Source: Dermacoccus abyssi
GTDB lineage: Bacteria; Actinomycetota; Actinomycetes; Actinomycetales; Dermatophilaceae
Assembly (NCBI RefSeq): GCF_003515945.1
Contig: NZ_QWLM01000018.1
Span: 1-58,201 of the forward strand
DNA length: 58,201 nt
Reading direction: 5' to 3'
In this document: positions 55,440 through 58,201 of the stretch, one piece after another
Layout: each line of letters begins with the position of its first letter
How positions within the stretch are numbered: the stretch's first letter is position 1
Translations under genes and position numbers: made by a program
Notes under the pieces: model-generated
The model's database searches: none
What the model was told of the DNA's origin: nothing
Seen by the model: the letters and a program-made list of their open reading frames with translations, nothing else

Positions 55440-55625
55440 ATGGCCACCAACAGCACCTACACCGTCTCCGGCATGACCTGCGGAAGCTGCGCGAGCAAGG
55501 TCACCGACCACGTCGAGCAGATCGACGGCGTTACTGATGTCGCCGTCGACACCTCCACAGGGAGTCTGATGGTGACCACCGACGCGCCGGTGACCGATGA
55601 CGCCGTCCACACGGCGATCAAATGA
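55440..55625 (+). CDS. copZ: Copper chaperone-like HMA protein, shortened by an in-frame stop
   Basis: A 61-residue heavy-metal-associated domain with the metal site GMTCGSCASKV (two cysteines of MTCxxC). The frame stops at TGA 55623-55625 after HTAIK, yet the same frame continues AGYTVDTDHA and stops again at 55658; typical CopZ proteins read EAGY at this point, so one codon change shortened the last beta strand. Copper delivery between CopA and targets is the family role. A TCCGGGAC/GTCCCGGA hairpin (55394-55414) lies before the gene. Confidence 0.72.
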   Translation: MATNSTYTVSGMTCGSCASKVTDHVEQIDGVTDVAVDTSTGSLMVTTDAPVTDDAVHTAIK

Positions 55626-55714
55626 GCCGGTTACACCGTGGACACCGACCACGCCTGACCCTATGGCGATACCTACCTTGCGTGCCCGACGGCGCAGTTC
55701 CTAGACTGGTGGGC

Positions 55715-56151
55715 ATGGTCCCCGACAGCAGTGTCGCGTTCACCCGCAGGGTGGCCGCACACTGTCGGTCCGGTGGGCCCTGGTTCTGGTGGCATTGGCG
55801 ACCGCGGTTATTGCTGGCCTGCTCGCTATGCACGGGTTCTCCATCGGCCACCATTCCCCGGTCGTCGGATCCGAGCAGCACGCAAGTGCATCGATCGACC
55901 ACGCGGCAGAGTCGCCGCCCGCCAATACGGGAGGCGAGCACTGCCCGCCCCTCGCCTGCGATGGCCCCGGCGCCATGGCTGCGATGTGCATATTCATGCT
56001 GCTGTTCTTGACGTTCGTGATGCGCGGACGACGTGGCTCCCCGTGGCGCTGGCGTCCCTCGTGGCTACGCGCAGGGACCGATCATCCGTGGCTCCGGCCG
56101 GGAACCATGGCAGGCGTGTCATTGATCCGTTTGTGCACAAGCCGAACGTGA
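55715..56151 (+). pseudogene. DUF6153-like membrane protein, frameshifted
   Basis: ATG at 55715 begins MVPDSSVAFTRRVAA; after about 55755 the frame shifts by one base to TLSVRWALVLVALATAVIAGLLAMHGF, then a histidine-containing loop (GHHSPVV, HASASIDHAAES), MCIFMLLFLTFVMRGRR and a basic tail to 56151. Inserting one C in GGCC would join them. The two-helix layout with His-rich loop fits DUF6153 proteins near copper genes. A start at GTG 55789 could give the second half. Confidence 0.6.
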
Positions 56152-56160
56152 GGCATTGAT

Positions 56161-56197
56161 CTCCGCTTGATGACGCACCTCGCGACATCAAGCGGAG
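56161..56197 (+). terminator. Hairpin terminator
   Basis: 12-bp arms CTCCGCTTGATG and CATCAAGCGGAG with a 13-base loop, 10 bases past the DUF6153 stop. Confidence 0.8.
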
Positions 56198-56243
56198 CAC
56201 TCCTGCCCACTCAATCGGAACTCAAGACAAGGAACGATGACAC

Positions 56244-56852
56244 ATGCGCAAGAACACCACGATCAAGGCACTGACGACCGCCGCTGCGGCCGCGCTCGTC
56301 GTCACCGGCTGCTCCAACGGCGCAGGCGGCTCGCACGACGGACACGACGCCACCAGTACCAGCAGTAAGCCCTCGGCACAGTTCAACGACGCCGACGTCC
56401 AATACGCCAAGGGCATGACGATGCACCACGAGCAGGCCGTCGAGATGTCCGACATCATCCTCGAGAAGTCGGGAATAGACCCCGACGTCGTGAAGCTGGC
56501 CAAGCAGATCAAGAAGGCCCAGGGCCCCGAGATCAAAGAAATGCAGTCCTGGCTCAAGGACTGGGGCCAAGACGGCTCCACCATGGACCACGGCGGCTCC
56601 GACGGCATGGGCATGGACCATGACGGGATGCTGAGTCCCAAGGACCTGACGAAGCTGAAGAATGCCAACGGCGAACAGGCTTCCAAGCTCTTCCTCGACC
56701 AGATGATCGAGCACCACCGAGGGGCCGTGAAGATGGCCAAGGAGCACCGTAAGGACGGCAAGAACTCGGACGCCATGCAACTGTCGGCCGACGTCATCCG
56801 CGACCAGAACGCAGAGATCAAGGAGATGCGCGAGCTGCGCGCCTCCCTCTGA
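56244..56852 (+). CDS. DUF305 lipoprotein
   Basis: A 202-residue lipoprotein: lipobox VVTGC near residue 22, then a His/Asp/Gly-rich linker and two DUF305 repeats, each with a metal-ligand pattern MTMHHEQAVEMSDIIL and MIEHHRGAVKMAKEHR. DUF305 proteins bind copper or other metals in the periplasm/cell surface and commonly accompany copper resistance genes. An AGGAACG site lies before the ATG. Confidence 0.85.
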   Translation: MRKNTTIKALTTAAAAALVVTGCSNGAGGSHDGHDATSTSSKPSAQFNDADVQYAKGMTMHHEQAVEMSDIILEKSGIDPDVVKLAKQIKKAQGPEIKEMQSWLKDWGQDGSTMDHGGSDGMGMDHDGMLSPKDLTKLKNANGEQASKLFLDQMIEHHRGAVKMAKEHRKDGKNSDAMQLSADVIRDQNAEIKEMRELRASL

Positions 56853-56860
56853 TCAGCCCC

Positions 56861-56903
56861 TGCCAGTGGGCCCGGCCGAGCATGGCTTGCCGGCCCACTG
56901 GCA
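56861..56903 (+). terminator. Hairpin between the DUF305 and DUF411 genes
   Basis: Arms TGCCAGTGGGCC and GGCCCACTGGCA with an imperfect inner stem; no T-tract, so termination or attenuation is likely partial. Confidence 0.65.
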
Positions 56904-56925
56904 ACGACACAGAAAGTTCTGATCG

Positions 56926-57501
56926 ATGCCTCCCGAAACATCCACAGCCGGTCGCCAGCTCAGCCGCCGGACACTCTTCCTCCTGACCGGCGCAGGGTCG
57001 GTGTCACTACTGACCGCTTGCGCAGATGACCGTTCAACGTCCTCCGCAAGGGAGACGACCTCACCCCCGGCGAAATCGGCCGGCCATGGCGTTAACCCGA
57101 CGCGGTTGTCGATGACCGTCTACAAGGACCCCTCGTGTGGATGCTGCGGCGGCTGGGTCGAGCATGCTGAGAACAACGGGTTCTCCATCACCACCGAGCA
57201 ATCCACGGCCCTCCACGAGGTGTGGGCGCGCCACGACATCCCCCTGGACCTTCAGTCATGCCACCTGGCCCTCAACTCAAATGGCGAGGTCTTCGTTGGG
57301 CACGTCCCGGCACGCTTCGTGCTGGAGTACTTGGCTGACCCACCGAAGGGCAGCCGTGGCCTCAGCGTGCCAGCGATGCCTACGGGCAGCCCAGGCATGG
57401 AGCATGGAGATCAGTTCGACCCCTACGAGGTGCTGTTGGTCACCGACGGCAAGCCGCGCGTCTTCGCGGACGTACGAAAGCAATCACAACAGCAGGCCTG
57501 A
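56926..57501 (+). CDS. DUF411 metal-binding protein
   Basis: A 191-residue protein with a Tat-like N-terminus (RQLSRRTLFLLTGAGSVSLLTAC; residues 10-32) ending in a lipobox-like TAC. The domain begins VYKDPSCGCCGGWVEH with the CGCC motif and contains QSCHLALNSNGEVFVGHVPARFVLEYLADPP, both typical of DUF411 (CopG-like) proteins linked to copper or silver resistance. Probably exported and metal binding. Preceded by AGAAAG and the hairpin at 56861-56903. Confidence 0.82.
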   Translation: MPPETSTAGRQLSRRTLFLLTGAGSVSLLTACADDRSTSSARETTSPPAKSAGHGVNPTRLSMTVYKDPSCGCCGGWVEHAENNGFSITTEQSTALHEVWARHDIPLDLQSCHLALNSNGEVFVGHVPARFVLEYLADPPKGSRGLSVPAMPTGSPGMEHGDQFDPYEVLLVTDGKPRVFADVRKQSQQQA

Positions 57502-57518
57502 CGAGAGCAGCTCCCTTG

Positions 57519-58109
57519 TCACTCACGTGAAGTCAGGCCGTCCACGACCAGCCGAACTGCGTGCTGCACGATCACGGCTAACTGGAAGAAGTCAGTCGCC
57601 CAATGGCCCGGGGCCACGTCGTGATCGTCATCGTCGAGGCCCGGCACGTGCTTTGGCCAGGCCCATCCGTGTGCCGTGCCGGACCAGACATGCCACACCC
57701 ATGCGAGGTGTTCACGCAGCGCGCCAAGGTCTCCGGACTCTTGGTACTCGGAGCCAACCAGCACTCGCGCCATGCTGTCAGCCATTTCCAGGACCATCGC
57801 CCCCTCACCAGCGCCAGATCCCCCGATATTGCGGCGTGCTGTCTCCAGCGTGAGCACCAGATCGGCCGGCGGGCGCAGACCGATCAGACTCTCGAACTCC
57901 GCGAACTCCCGGGTTGACGACAGATGGCTGCCCGCTTGGCGTCGCAGTACAGTTCTGGCATTCGCAACCCGGATGTCCGGATCGGGAGCCCCGAGCACAT
58001 AGACGATGTGCGCGCTGCTGACCAAGGCCGTACGCGAGAGTGACACCGCAACTGAAGCTCGGGGCTCAATACCCTGACGGAAAAGTTCAGCCAGGTGTAA
58101 GAGGCTCAT
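57519..58109 (-). CDS. Hypothetical protein
   Basis: A 196-residue protein, mostly helical, without signal peptide; contains several tryptophans (LAWVWHVWSGTAHGWAWPKHV near residues 138-158) and a His/Asp-rich DDDDHD near 160. Not recognised. The start (ATG at 58107-58109) overlaps the stop of an upstream minus-strand gene (TGATG), so the two are translationally coupled. It converges on the DUF411 gene with only 17 bases between stops. Confidence 0.6.
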   Translation of the reverse strand: MSLLHLAELFRQGIEPRASVAVSLSRTALVSSAHIVYVLGAPDPDIRVANARTVLRRQAGSHLSSTREFAEFESLIGLRPPADLVLTLETARRNIGGSGAGEGAMVLEMADSMARVLVGSEYQESGDLGALREHLAWVWHVWSGTAHGWAWPKHVPGLDDDDHDVAPGHWATDFFQLAVIVQHAVRLVVDGLTSRE

Positions 58110-58201
58110 CACAAACGAGGGTGTAGCGGTGGGGTGAGCGGGATCGGCGCGTCGGTGCGGGGGTAGGGGTGGTCGCGTTGGACGGGTTCACCGGCTTCCA
58201 A
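58109..58201 (-). CDS. 3' end of an unidentified gene (partial)
   Basis: The minus strand reads 30 residues (LEAGEPVQRDHPYPRT, then APIPLTPPLHPRL) to TGA at 58109-58111, in frame and overlapping the following ATG. The rest is outside the window. Proline-rich ending; no domain can be named. Confidence 0.5.
   Translation of the reverse strand: MEAGEPVQRDHPYPRTDAPIPLTPPLHPRL

Noticed and set aside
57513-58050. Isolated TTGTCA (57513) and TGACA (about 58046) as possible right end of the transposon
   Set aside because: Single copies without 19-base repeat spacing or inverted clustering, so no right end can be claimed.

Overview
The window is high-GC DNA from an actinobacterium, most likely a member of the Micrococcales (a Dermacoccaceae/Dermatophilaceae-like genome would fit, low confidence). 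The evidence is a dnaK-grpE-dnaJ-hspR operon with HAIR-type HspR operators, an LprG-P55 lipoprotein/transporter pair, a leucine/branched acyl-CoA catabolic operon ordered like the mycobacterial accD1-accA1-fadE19-maoC-citE set, short GTG/TTG starts and ATGA overlaps. No tRNA, rRNA or CRISPR array was recognised.

Layout. 1-121: 3' end of an IS30-family element. 0.16-7 kb: housekeeping genes (pyrE, SDR, exonuclease III, a Baeyer-Villiger-type monooxygenase, glgC, trmL). 7-18.3 kb: an acyl-CoA synthetase, a TetR repressor and the operon accD-accA-acyl-CoA dehydrogenase-maoC-citE. Three copies of one 22-bp palindrome (before the synthetase, before the repressor, before accD) tie these into a single regulon. 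18.5-27.5 kb: LprG-P55 pair, hydrolase, a truncated head-to-head tetR/MFS pair, M20 peptidase plus MFS transporter, universal stress protein. 27.6-45.5 kb: clpB with an HspR operator; a small GTPase-roadblock-roadblock module; ABC exporter; small stress/unknown proteins; TetR-alcohol dehydrogenase-oleate hydratase; and the dnaK operon.

45.65-58.2 kb is an accessory region. It starts just upstream of the dnaK operators with clustered TGTCA repeats, followed by a five-gene Tn7/Tn5053-like transposition module (TnsA, TnsB/TniA, TnsC/TniB, TniQ and an unknown fifth gene). After it comes a copper/metal set: CopB-type ATPase behind a CsoR-like palindrome, a C-terminal CopA remnant, CopZ-like protein, DUF6153, DUF305 and DUF411 proteins, and a broken MFS transporter. 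These may be cargo; no right end is visible in the window.

A striking feature is the number of single-base lesions: in-frame stops in a GNAT gene, the GTPase gene, tnsA and copZ; one-base shifts in tnsC (two), tniQ, the fifth transposon gene, a DUF6153 gene and an MFS gene. Several lie in homopolymers, so sequencing error must be excluded before calling decay. Two junctions (about 22.5 kb and 55.04 kb) each join two divergent genes that have both lost their 5' ends.
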